Assembly: GCA_039602395.1 (NCBI GenBank)
Contig: JBCNJP010000012.1
Coordinates: 23,502,396-23,566,395 of the forward strand
Direction: 5' to 3'
From: Deinandra increscens subsp. villosa
Taxonomy: Eukaryota; Streptophyta; Magnoliopsida; Asterales; Asteraceae
Length of the DNA: 64,000 nt
Shown: in pieces, positions 34,441 through 45,099 of the stretch
Layout of the letters: the number at the start of each line of letters is the position of its first letter
How positions within the stretch are numbered: position 1 is the stretch's first letter
Position numbers and translations under genes: made by a program
Notes under the pieces: model-generated
What the model saw: the letters and a program-made list of their open reading frames with translations, nothing else
What the model was told of the DNA's origin: nothing
The model's database searches: none

Positions 34441-35072
34441 ATACATTGGTGTAGTTGATATATAGGTAGGTAATATTGATAAACTACAAATTAAGAAGGC
34501 TAAAACTTAAAAGATGTGCCTATCAAGTATCAAGTTTTAGTTCTATATATCTCCAACTATGCAAGTATGAAACCTGGCATTTAGAAAAACCTAAAATCAT
34601 ATGTTTGTGGTCCAATTAAAGAAATTAATGTTATTGAGAAGGGTCCAAAGAACAAGTGTCATTGTGATCATACCCAACAAAGTGACCAGTACATTAACCA
34701 ACCCAACTGAGATCCTCCCTTTCCAGGCGCCAATTTTTCAATTCAAAATTAACATCTTCCCATTAAAATTACTTACCCAAGTCACATGCATTGCAATCAT
34801 CTGAAACAATATTTGAGCGGACAATATGATTGTGGGACGAAACTAGGGATCAGTGACAATATAGACCACATTAGTTGTCTTCCCCGCCTACCGCCTACGG
34901 CCGCTTTATATACACATATGTATATAGATATCATAACGTAAGGAATATTTATTGTATAAGATCTACTGATTTTTATGGGACGTGATAAGAATTAATTACT
35001 AAGACAAAAGACCAGTAAATCAAGGTAGTGGCAACAAATTAAACAGTAAATCTATTTAATCAACATTTGCTA
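34441..35072. other. intergenic, no gene recognised
   Basis: AT-rich with short frames only. Nothing supportable is seen up to the target duplication at 35073. Confidence 0.5.
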
Positions 35073-35815
35073 CTCACTAATGAGAGTTTATTTTCAAAAG
35101 AGTGTAATTTTAAAACTTATTTATCAAATAGGTGTAGTTTCCTGGTTTTTAATGAAGTTTATTTGCTGTTCAAAAAAAAAAAAAAAAAAATAATAGGTGT
35201 AGTTGGAAACATATTTACTAAAATGGGTGTGTTTTTTTATTAGTTTATCTCTCCTAATATAATTGTATAACTTAATTTTTTTTTAATTATTGAATTAAAA
35301 ACACATAAAAATTCACTTTATAAGGAAATTAAGAAAATATTTATAAACGATTCTTTTTCCTAATTAACCAAAAACTAAAGAAGCCATGTATAAAAGAATT
35401 ATAAAAAAATAAAAATAAATATTTATAATATCATGAGCTAATAATTGTTTTTTCATATTATTAGAAATATTTTATTTTAACTTTTTGTGAAAAAACCTTT
35501 ACAAAATGTAATTTATTTTTTTTTTTTGACATTTGTTGGAGAGCAATTTTTTATGTTCCTCTTAGTGAATGCTTGTATATAACGAATGTCCATTCAAAAT
35601 TGTTTTCTGTTAACAAGTTGTAAGAAAAAAACAATTATATTTTATAGAAGTTTTCTAACGAATGTCCAACCAAATAATTTATATTATATAGAAGATTTTT
35701 ATAAATAGTTAAAAGAAAATAGAAACCGTGTTACAAAATTGTTTCTCTGCTAACACGTTGTAGTAAAAAATTTATGGACTTGTTTTGTGGTACTAAAAGT
35801 GAATCTTTGTGAAAT

Positions 35816-36228
35816 GAGTAAACTTCGCTTTTAGTCCCTAACGTTTGCATATTTTAATAATTTTAGTCCCAATTTTTTCGAAAATCCCAATTTAGTGTGT
35901 CACATTTCATTTTCTTTTCAATTTTGGTTACAACTTAAACAAACGTTTAAAGAGCCGTTAGACTGCCCTCACATGGTCCCACGTGAGGAGTATTTTTGTT
36001 ATTTCCGTTTGTTTTAAAGTATGAGTTAAAACAAACGGAAATGACAAAAGTACACCTCATATGGGGACCATATGAGGGCAGTCTAACGGCTCTTTAAACA
36101 ACTGTTAACGTTGAGATCATAATTGAAGAAAAAAATGAAATATGAGACACTAAATTGGGATTTTTTTGAAGTTGGGACTAAAATTGTTAAAATGTGCAAA
36201 CGTTGGGGACTAAAACCGAAGTTTACTC
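35816..36228. mobile_element. foldback Mutator-type MITE, 413 bp
   Basis: It is an almost complete palindrome: the left half (GAGTAAACTTCGCTTTTAGT...) pairs with the right half around a centre near 36025. Perfect 9-bp duplications TTGTGAAAT lie at 35807-35815 and 36229-36237. Each arm includes AAAGAGCCGTTAGACTGCC near its inner end. Confidence 0.85.
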
Positions 36229-36450
36229 TTGTGAAATAGATAGTAGTTCATTTCACAAGCTAGAAATGTGTTACAACAAATTTCAAAAATTAGAAAGTGT
36301 GTTACAGCAAATAAAGAAGTTAATTTAAGAAATTAAAATTTTTTTTTAACTATAAAAACTATAAGGTCTTTTTTAACAACGAAAACAAATGGAGACATCT
36401 ATGTATTATGTAGTTTCCAATAAAAATGACCCATCATACTACATATTATA

Positions 36451-36534
36451 TATATATACAAAAGGGAAACTAGCCTATGGATTTGTGCCATTGTATATAT
36501 ATACAAAGGAGAAACTAGCCTATGGATTTGTGCC
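36451..36534 (+). repeat. 44-bp tandem duplication
   Basis: TATATATACAAA followed by GGGAAACTAGCCTATGG is repeated with one change (GGAGAAAC) immediately downstream at about 36494-36534. Confidence 0.7.
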
Positions 36535-36589
36535 AAAAAAAAAAACCCAATTCTATGTTATATATATTGTTTACAAAATATTTAACATA

Positions 36590-36715
36590 GGTGCTCTTAG
36601 AGCCATTGGTAAGTCACTTCCTTTGTTACACACCATACCCAAGTTCGATCCCTCAACTTCCTTAAGTTTTTGTCGTCTGTTTTATTCAATTTTTTTTTGT
36701 CTAGAAACTTATTTA
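36590..36715 (+). mobile_element. tRNA-related SINE-like copy
   Basis: A-box-like TTAGAGCCATTGGTAAGTC (36597-36615) and B-box-like AAGTTCGATCCCTC (36641-36654) lie at the spacing of a tRNA gene, followed by a T-rich body. This is a typical plant SINE head. It lies inside the Mutator-like element. Confidence 0.5.
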
Positions 36716-37390
36716 GTTGCTAGAGGCCATTCAATTGTCAAACAATATTAAACACCACTATTGTTAAAAGAGCACTTTTGCTGACATTTAAGTAGTAAAC
36801 GTTCGTAAGACGATACGTAAAAAACAAAACACGAACCGCAACAACATGAGGGTCTGTATACCGAATAAAATGTCTCCAACCGTTTATAAGAGTGTAAGCA
36901 AATTGAGGTTTTAGTTTGTTATGTGTTGACATGAAGGACCATCTTTATGAGTTCTTTTTCTAACAACCATAAAAAGAGATAGTCTTTACATATGATACTA
37001 AAAAGTATAACGCTATTTTCCTACTCATGTTATAAAAAAATTAATCAATCTTTCATCTCCACAGGAATCTGGATCAGCATAACAATCAAGAGTATGAAGC
37101 TACTAAAAGTCTTTATTACTGAATTTTTAGGACTCTTAATAACATGCAACTTATCGTCTGCTTAAGAACTCTGTCGAGATCTACATTTTGTAAGGATCAG
37201 TAAATTAAGGCTACCCCGCAGCAACGCGCGGGTCGTTTTGCTCGTTTGTTACAATAGAAGTGAAGAGAATACCGTATTAGTCAAGTTTTAATGATGAAAT
37301 GACATTGTGGCAACAAAGACGCAGAGAAAGAAAACTTGGCAAGAAGGAACCAGAAGAAAAAAAAGGGAAGGGACAATCATAAAAAACGAT

Positions 37391-37792
37391 GAGTTAACTT
37401 CTTTTTTGCTCTATGAGGTTTACTAGTTTTCTTACTTTTAGTAAATTAAAAAAAAAATAATTAATTTAAGGGCCTCACCTTTTGTTTTTCTTTCTCAATT
37501 TTGGTCACCTTAAAAAATTCATCCAAATTAATCGTTAAAATGAATGACATTTATGTCCACATTAAACTCTAATTCACCAACTTAAAAAGGAAGTCGATCT
37601 ATCTAAAATTGAATAGAGTTTAATTTGGACATAAATGTCATTCATTATAACGATTAATTTGAATGAATTTTTTAAGGTGGCCAAAATTGTAGAAAAAAAC
37701 CAAAGGTGAGACCCTTAAATTGATTATTTTTTAAAATTGGATTATAAGTGAGAAAACTGGTAAAACTCAAGGACCAAAAAGTAAGTTAACTC
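37391..37792. mobile_element. foldback Mutator-type MITE, 402 bp, relative of the one at 35816
   Basis: Ends GAGTTAACTT and AAGTTAACTC with long arms pairing across a centre near 37590 (for example TGAATGACATTTATGTCCAC against its inverse at about 37625-37650). Flanking 9-mers AAAAACGAT (37382-37390) and AAAAACTAT (37793-37801) differ at one base. End sequence and duplication size match the 35816 element. Confidence 0.75.
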
Positions 37793-38022
37793 AAAAACTA
37801 TTTATGAATGTTAAATTATATTATATATAGTATAAAATAACTATTTGTAATTAAAAAAAAAGTTATATTATATTTAAAGTTATAAATGATATTAGGGAAG
37901 AGAAACTAATAAAAAAAATAAAACATTCATTTTAGTAAATAAGTTTTTAACTACACCTATTTGATAAATAAATTTTAAAATTACACCCTTTTGATAAAAA
38001 AAACAAAAAACTCCTCACTAAC

Positions 38023-39089
38023 ACACTAATATTTAATAATTTTTATAATTCTAATGTTACGCACTTCTACATTAATTCATTCGAGTTTCATCCCAGGTTT
38101 TCATTATTTTAATCTTTATAATAATTCTATAGTAAACAAATTTAAAATCTCTTAACCGCAATAATAGTAACGTGAATAACCAATAGACTTTGGTTACGTG
38201 CCAGTTTTGGTGGATGCTACGTGACATTAATAATAAATTTTGTTCAGTTTTATTATTTGTTAAAATATAACAAATTTAACATATGATTTGGTAGTCTAGA
38301 TATGTATAATCGTGTGAGTTTAGTAAAAGAGTTGGTGTTGAATTGGTGATATAATATGAATAGTCGTGTAACATAGTTTTTTAAATATTTTTATTTTCAA
38401 TCTCAACGAATTTAGCACTTGAATTGGTGGTATAAAATGTATAGTCGTGTACCATAGCTTTTACGCCATAGCCTCGACACTTTAAGCATTTAGGTCATTA
38501 CGTAGTTTTTTTTTATTTCCGTCTTATTTACGTGGCGTGAAAGCAATGCAACTATTTTTTGTGTCCACGTTATCTCTCACGACAACGCACAAGTAGTAAA
38601 ATCTAGTTTTACACATGTATGTTTATAAATATCCAAATACTTTGGTTTTTAATTATATTTCGTGTTCTCGAATTCTTACTTTCAGAACGATGTAATTTTT
38701 TTTTAGATTCCGAATATACCCTTTTGACATACTTATGTTTACGTACATCTTAATATATAAAGATTACGTGCAATGACTTGTCCATGCATCACTTGCTACC
38801 AACCACTACTTTTATTTTAACAAAGAAGCAAATGTATCTAATAAGATAGTGCATTAAAGTTCCCCATAAATGGCTAGACATGGCTTTAAAACAAGATTGT
38901 TTTTTTCCTCTTACCAGGAGTGTTGGTATATTAGTAGTACAGAGTACAACAAGATGTCACAGAACAGAAATCACCAAACTGCTACCATGAATTTCTGATC
39001 CACATAAATTTAGAGGGTTTGAATTCAAACTTCAAATGTATGACGAAGAACATGAGAACTGGGTCCGACCCGGCCCAATAAATGGAAAT
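38023..39089. other. intergenic with a diverged tandem repeat
   Basis: No gene. A unit containing TTGGTGATATAATATGAATA and GTCGTGTAACATAG (38342-38372) recurs as TTGGTGGTATAAAATGTATA and GTCGTGTACCATAG (38423-38456). The rest is AT-rich. Confidence 0.4.
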
Positions 39090-41315
39090 TTATGGATGAA
39101 CAAAGGCTTTTAGATGCCAAAAATCCAACACTTGTTTACCCCCATTTATGTGGTTTGCAGGGAAAATGTGACTATGGGTCCCATGCTCCCCTTGGTTAGC
39201 ATGACCCAAAATAAAAATCATACCCACAATTAGGCTGAAGGTAATGAATGGTCCACCTGCATAGTGCTGGGAAGGCGGTCTTGTGCGGGAACATCGCGAT
39301 GGTTGCCGCAGGACCACATAAATCCGTCCAAACACGGCTCCCGTCCACCGCACCACTCCCTTTCTTTCTCCTCTCTTTCTCTCTCTACACACCAAACTCT
39401 CTCTCTCTCTCTTACTTTATTATTTTTTTAATATTATAAAAAAGTAAAGTATGGTGTGGGTGAGTATTACAAATAAAATAGGAGAAAAGTGTGGGGTGAT
39501 GACGTAGGATTGAAGTGACAGAAAAAAGTGTGGGAAATGTGGGGTGACCATTACTCTTAACCTTATAGGTGGGTAAAGATCGGCATGAGAACCGAACTGG
39601 TTCTACACCTGGTTCTGACCTAACCGAGCTCAACCATTGGTTTCTCTAGCCGTTCCTTAACTATCTCAAGTAAACCGTTCTAAACCGGTTTCATACCTGA
39701 ACTAGACATGCACAAACTTTTTCTTTAAATCAAATTAGCTCATATAGCACTCAAAAGTTTACAAGAAAATAGAATGCAAACGGGGAACAAGTTGTGTCGC
39801 TAATCCTTTCTGTATAGCAAAACTTAACCAAGACGTGTAAAAACTACATTCATGAGACCTTGGCGTCATAACATTACTGTGCATGACCCGTCCAGACCTT
39901 GCCAAACAGCTCAACGATCTAAGGTGCGAGAAAATCAAAAGTATCAAATGCAAATGGTATAAACATGTGTTGGTACACAAACCGGTTTTTCTCCAAACTG
40001 GTTTTGGTTCGGTGAACATGAAGTCAAAACCAATTTCTATAATAACCCGTTTCAATTTCAAGCTAAAGAGAACTAAATTCACCGAGACCGGAAAAGGGGG
40101 TGAAAACGGACTCTTATAGCTTTCCGAAGTGACTTGTCCGATACCGATGGTGAAACCTGCACACTAGAACAACGCGTTAAGACTCAAATAACGCTACTTT
40201 TGACAACATGACAGGAACACTTATATATAGGATGTACCAGCGGCGTATCCACCATGCCCTTATCATATCGAATTCTTCTCATTACCTAAATCACCTTAGG
40301 TTCTATGTTATAACACACAACATGACTTACTATGATTCTCATGCACCGACTTTTATAATTACGTGTGCACCCGTAATCACTTAATTCGTTGCATAGTCCG
40401 CATAGCTCGCCTTGTTGTGTGTGAGACAACATAAAAATCAAAACTCCTAAACCATAGTCGTTTCATGCACAAACAATGTCCGTAGGACATTAATAGCCAA
40501 ATAGCCAATGCTCATGGATAATAAGTCTTGTATAAACATGTTCAAGGGAAAGCAAGATTAGCGTGCATTCATGTTTATAAAATAAATCAAGTTCACATGC
40601 GGCGAGATGTAAATTTCACATGCAGCAAAATATTTAAACTCACAAATAAGTGAATATCAAGTTCTTAAGTAGTGGAATATCAAATTCCCATGTAATCAGG
40701 TATTCATGCTCACCAAATAACCAAGTTTGCATATAATAAAATATCAAATTCATATGAAATCATGGATCAACCAAGCTTGTTTGTAGCCGAGCATTGAATC
40801 ATGATAATATAATCGTAGATAACCAAGTATGTAAACGAATATTTGAATCATGATCATAAAGTATTCAGACTGATATCATAGAATAATCAAGTGTGCAAAT
40901 CAGTATCGAAATTATGGAAAATCTAATCTTTGAACTGTCTTGTTTTATGGAAAGATTTGATTTCAACAAAACAAACTCAACGTTCAGGTGGGTAATAGGT
41001 TGATTAGGGTAAATCCTCGGTCCGACTCCTAGTTCCACTTCCCAAAACACCATCAGTGCTTATATATAGGGTGTACTACAGCTAACCCACCACACCTTTG
41101 GTATTCTAGAGGTGTACTAGTCACCTACCGATACTACCCTTCTAGTTAATACATGTATTATGTATGTGTGTGATTGTGAAAGAGATCAGGGTTTCAAATA
41201 GCATAAGATAGAATTACTTATAGACATGAGATGTAAGAGATGAGATACTCATGTTTGGACACCTAAGCTATAGTCTAGGTCACCACGTCTAATAACCTAA
41301 TTCCCTATAGCCATA
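39090..41315. other. decayed repeat sequence, right part probably leader of a minus-strand Ty3/Gypsy element
   Basis: No protein family is recognised. 39560-40100 is dense in AACCGGTT-like motifs. 40560-40880 is a degenerate repeat built on AATATCAAATTC and ACCAAG.TTG units. 41040-41060 has TATATATAGGGTG repeated from 40220. Its position just downstream (minus sense) of the primer site at 41316 makes the right end an element leader; gag and pol are not recognisable. Confidence 0.35.
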
Positions 41316-41327
41316 GCTCTGATACCA
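41316..41327 (-). other. primer-binding site, initiator tRNA-Met type, minus strand
   Basis: The reverse complement reads TGGTATCAGAGC. It lies four bases from the end of the minus-strand LTR at 41331. Confidence 0.75.
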
Positions 41328-41330
41328 ATC

Positions 41331-42284
41331 TATCACACCCCAACCAACGACGGAATACGTCGGGGCATGATGATTGTCCATAAGCACATGACACTAATTT
41401 AAAATTTCATAATTTATTTATACCAAATTCCAATGACATACATTAAATTCAGATAAACATAATCAAATGAATATAATTCTTGATTTATTTAACTAGGTCC
41501 GATAGCATCCTACGTATAGCATTGAACATGTAAGCTCGATTCTCAATAACCTGAAAAACATGCAAAAGAGTCAACTATCTACATAGTTGGTGTGTCATAG
41601 GTTTAATAGAAAACAATTTAAAAAAAACACTTAATAAGGTCTTGCAAAGTTATACTGTTAAACTAAATGTGCAAGTATTACTCTAATCACACACGTATCC
41701 GTCACCCAGTACAAAATGATGTTCAATTCCCTCAAAGGAATCTCTACGATTATGATGTTCAGTTTCCTCAAATAAACCTATACGATTATGATGCTCATGA
41801 GACTTATAAGTGTTCAATTCCCTCAAAGGAATCTCTACGATTATGATGGTCGGTTTCCTCAAAAAAACCTCTACGATTATGATGCTCATGAGACTTACAT
41901 GTATAGGTCCCTAGAATACGGTATAATGTCGATGAATACAAACAATTTATTTAACGATTCTTGATTGCATTGTGATAATAAATGATTGAAAAAGGTCTCA
42001 CAAAGTCATACATGAATAAACATTTACACACGAATATTCAACACATAAACAGATATCCATCACATAACATATATTCATCACATAAACAGATATTCATCAC
42101 ATAAACATGACGCCTCATTGATGGTTCGCAAACCAACAAACGGTAGCAAAGTTTGTCCACGTGTTCAATCCCTCTCAAGGAACCTCTACATATCCTGAGC
42201 GGTTCCTCTCAGGAATCTCAGCGTTGGGATGACGTTCAGTCCCTCGCAAGAACCTCAACGTCATCATGTTCAGTTCTTCGCAAG
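41331..42284 (-). mobile_element. end part of a minus-strand Ty3/Gypsy LTR
   Basis: On the minus strand it ends GGGGTGTGATA (CA mutated to TA) just before the primer site. It carries short tandem repeats (41721-41902; ATTCATCACATAAAC units at 42058-42108; CCCTCGCAAGAACCTCAACG units at 42160-42284). It is truncated at 42285, where another LTR starts. Confidence 0.5.
41721..41902 (-). repeat. 91-bp tandem repeat in LTR
   Basis: Two units (41721-41811 and 41812-41902), each opening GTTCAATTCCCTCAAAGGAA and closing ATGCTCATGAGACTTA. Each unit itself contains two copies of TCTACGATTATGATG. Confidence 0.8.
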
Positions 42285-43745
42285 TGTGACAATCCGACTT
42301 TTCACGTCATTTTCCCGACATTAACTGAACGTAAAACGTATTAAATGTTGTGTGAATATTTATGTGCTTATCTGCGTTAACTTTAGCAATTAGGGTTTTG
42401 TGTAAACATCACTATACGAGCATGCACTTAAGTCTAGACGTTTGATATTCTTGATTTTATGTAAATCATAAATTATGATTTCATGTGAAACCTTTACTTT
42501 TGTGTGATATATTTATATATATATATCCTTTTAAGTAATACATACACATATGTATATATGATCTCAATCATATTTATGATTTTTATGTAACCTAATGATT
42601 TAATTACAAGCTATTATTCATGGCTTTATGTGACTTAAATATATATAAGTCATAGATTTAAAGTTATGATTTTATGTAAACATTAAAGTATATAATTATA
42701 ACCCTTAGCCATAATTTTATAAGACTTTAAGAATATATGTTATAACTTAAATAAATAATGGGGGAATTAAATTCTATGATTGACGTTTTATGATTTTATG
42801 TGATATTCGTATACATGTACATAAATAAATTTTATGATCTTATGAGTATTTAAGATGAGTTATTATATATAGATAAATTATGATTTTATGTGATTTTAGA
42901 AAAATAATTGTGGAATTATAATTCTATGATTTCATGTGGATAAAATGAGGTTTATACATTTTATAAACGTTATACGATCTATATAGGTTGACGTTCTTCG
43001 TATATTCGTCGTTAAAAACATTTCAGGTTAACTCCGTTAGAACTGTTAGCTTTTATAAAACTTGAAGAGCTAACTTTGCTAACTCCCAAACTCCTTTTCT
43101 AGTAACCCAAACATTGAGGGTTACCCTTGTAATTGTTCCAAACGTTGTGTCACATCTTATAGTTCTTGAGGGACCATTCCTGCAATTGCCCAAAGTTGAA
43201 TTGAATGAAATTGGGTAACCGTACGTTTCTGTTCCGGTAACCTACAACCCTTAAAATCAAATTTAAGACAATCGGTTACTGCTTGATTTAGTTAATCATC
43301 TAGCCTCCTTAATCATTTGGACACAATCACACTCTCCCCTTTCTCTCGTTCCTCTTCTGCCCAACGCGAACCATCACCACCGGAGAAGTTTTTTTCCGGC
43401 CAACTAGCATCACTACACCACCATCGGCTATATCTGACATCCCTCGGTGGTCGCAGAGACAGTAGCGACTAGCGGAGCTACAAAATTCATTCCGATTTCG
43501 TGTTCAAGTTCGGGATCGGGTTCGTGTTTCGGTTCGTTTCGGCATCAAGGCTCCTCAGTTTCTCATCTCCGATTCAAGGTAATCACTTTTCTAGGTTAGT
43601 CGCATGTTTTCGAACTCCTTTCATGTTTTTGTTTGGTTTTCCGGCGACCGGAAAAAGTTCCGGCGAGTCTAGGGTTCGGGTGAAGAAGATGACACCCGAC
43701 CCGTAATCTACATATATTGCGTTTTCTGTTATAAACCCAGTTCCA

Positions 43746-43809
43746 AGGTTGGTCCGGCTGGTTAGGGCGCTGGGTTACACGCAAGGGGCGCAGGTTCGAA
43801 ACCTGGCCC
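43746..43809 (+). repeat. tRNA-like segment (Val-like) in LTR
   Basis: A-box-like GGCTGGTTAGGGCGC (43756-43770), then GGGTTACACGCAAGG resembling a tRNA-Val(UAC) anticodon arm, then B box GGTTCGAAACC (43793-43803) in a hairpin CAGG/CCTG. The acceptor stem does not close, so it is a tRNA-derived relic and not a tRNA gene. Confidence 0.55.
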
Positions 43810-43907
43810 ATATGTTTCTTTTTGTTTCTATTCTCTCCTTATGGAATCTGGTTCTGATCTCCATCACCACATAAAAACATTTCTGATCGACTTATAACCA
43901 ATCGAAA

Positions 43908-43977
43908 CATCTGCCCTAGTGGCCGGGGTCTTGTGTCATGAGCGGGAGGTCGCAGGTTCGAACCTGGGCGACCTCCA
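43908..43977 (+). repeat. second tRNA-like segment (CAU-like) in LTR
   Basis: CTAGTGGCCGGGGTCTTGTG, then GTCATGAGCGGGAGGTCG, then B box GGTTCGAACC (43955-43964) in a hairpin GCAGG/CCTGG, closed by AGGTCG/CGACCT around it. The acceptor stem is incomplete. It lies about 160 bases after the first tRNA-like segment, in the same orientation. Confidence 0.5.
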
Positions 43978-44599
43978 TATTAATCTGTTTCATTTTATTT
44001 TTGTAATCTAAGGCTTTGACCACCTAAAATTGATTAAGATGATTTTCTTGGAATATTTAAAAGCCCGTAAATTATTAAAATGGTCTAGAAAACTTATGAA
44101 AAATGTCGTTTTGGTTTAAAACATAAAATACTTGGTTTCGATTAACGATTTGCTATAAATTATAGTTTTCTTCATCAATTCAAAATAAGTACTCGTAGCA
44201 TTGCAAATCTAACACGTTTATACATATATATATAGTTTATTTTAGACTCGTTAGATTGTTTTAAGAATTAAATAAATATAGTCGTTTCGTACCAACTAAG
44301 CATTTTGGAACGGTTTACATATATATATATATATATTTATTTTTGAAATCTTTGAACTTAGAAAATATATAATATTGATATAAATATTGTATTTCTCGCG
44401 TTATTTCGATAATCACTCGGATTTGGCACACGTGCCATCCTCGACTTGTTCCGAACTCCACGATAAATCGTTTTTATCGTTTACGTTAGACTTGATAGTT
44501 TATAGAACACACACTTATACATTTATGCTCGTTAGGTGATTGATTGCTTGCACAAGACTCGTTCTTGCTACTTGAATTAACTGTTTTATCTGGAAACTT

Positions 44600-45099
44600 N
44601 NNNNNNNNNNNNNNNNNNNNNNNNNNNNNNNNNNNNNNNNNNNNNNNNNNNNNNNNNNNNNNNNNNNNNNNNNNNNNNNNNNNNNNNNNNNNNNNNNNNN
44701 NNNNNNNNNNNNNNNNNNNNNNNNNNNNNNNNNNNNNNNNNNNNNNNNNNNNNNNNNNNNNNNNNNNNNNNNNNNNNNNNNNNNNNNNNNNNNNNNNNNN
44801 NNNNNNNNNNNNNNNNNNNNNNNNNNNNNNNNNNNNNNNNNNNNNNNNNNNNNNNNNNNNNNNNNNNNNNNNNNNNNNNNNNNNNNNNNNNNNNNNNNNN
44901 NNNNNNNNNNNNNNNNNNNNNNNNNNNNNNNNNNNNNNNNNNNNNNNNNNNNNNNNNNNNNNNNNNNNNNNNNNNNNNNNNNNNNNNNNNNNNNNNNNNN
45001 NNNNNNNNNNNNNNNNNNNNNNNNNNNNNNNNNNNNNNNNNNNNNNNNNNNNNNNNNNNNNNNNNNNNNNNNNNNNNNNNNNNNNNNNNNNNNNNNNNN
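44600..45099. other. assembly gap (500 N)
   Basis: Exactly 500 N, lying where the left LTR of the head-to-head pair should end. Confidence 0.99.

Larger units (their letters stand above)
35082..38013. mobile_element. Mutator-like element, 2.9 kb, with about 170-bp inverted ends
   Basis: The left arm (35082-35250: GTGTAATTTTAAAACTTATT, CAAATAGGTGTAGTT, TATTTACTAAAATG) recurs in reverse complement at about 37860-38013. It is flanked by CTCACTAAT (35073-35081) and CTCACTAAC (38014-38022), a 9-bp duplication with one mismatch, the size typical of Mutator-like transposons. There is no transposase frame. Nested inside are two foldback MITEs, a SINE-like copy, a tandem duplication and a possible Helitron end. 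Confidence 0.65.
42285..44599 (+). mobile_element. long Ty3/Gypsy-type LTR, plus orientation, right end in gap
   Basis: It starts TGTGACAATCCGAC directly after the truncated minus LTR. It contains AT-rich repeats of TATGATTTTATGTGA (42480-42940), a GC-richer leader with GGTTCGGGTTCGTGTTTCGG-like repeats (43500-43540), and two tRNA-like segments. No LTR end is seen before the N run. Confidence 0.5.

Noticed and set aside
37200..37225. Second Helitron-like end (CCCGC...GCGGG hairpin followed on the minus strand by CTGAT)
   Set aside because: The stem is short, the spacing to CTGA is uncertain and no 5' end was seen.
43746..43977. Functional tRNA genes
   Set aside because: Acceptor stems do not close and cloverleaves are incomplete, so they are listed as tRNA-like repeats only.
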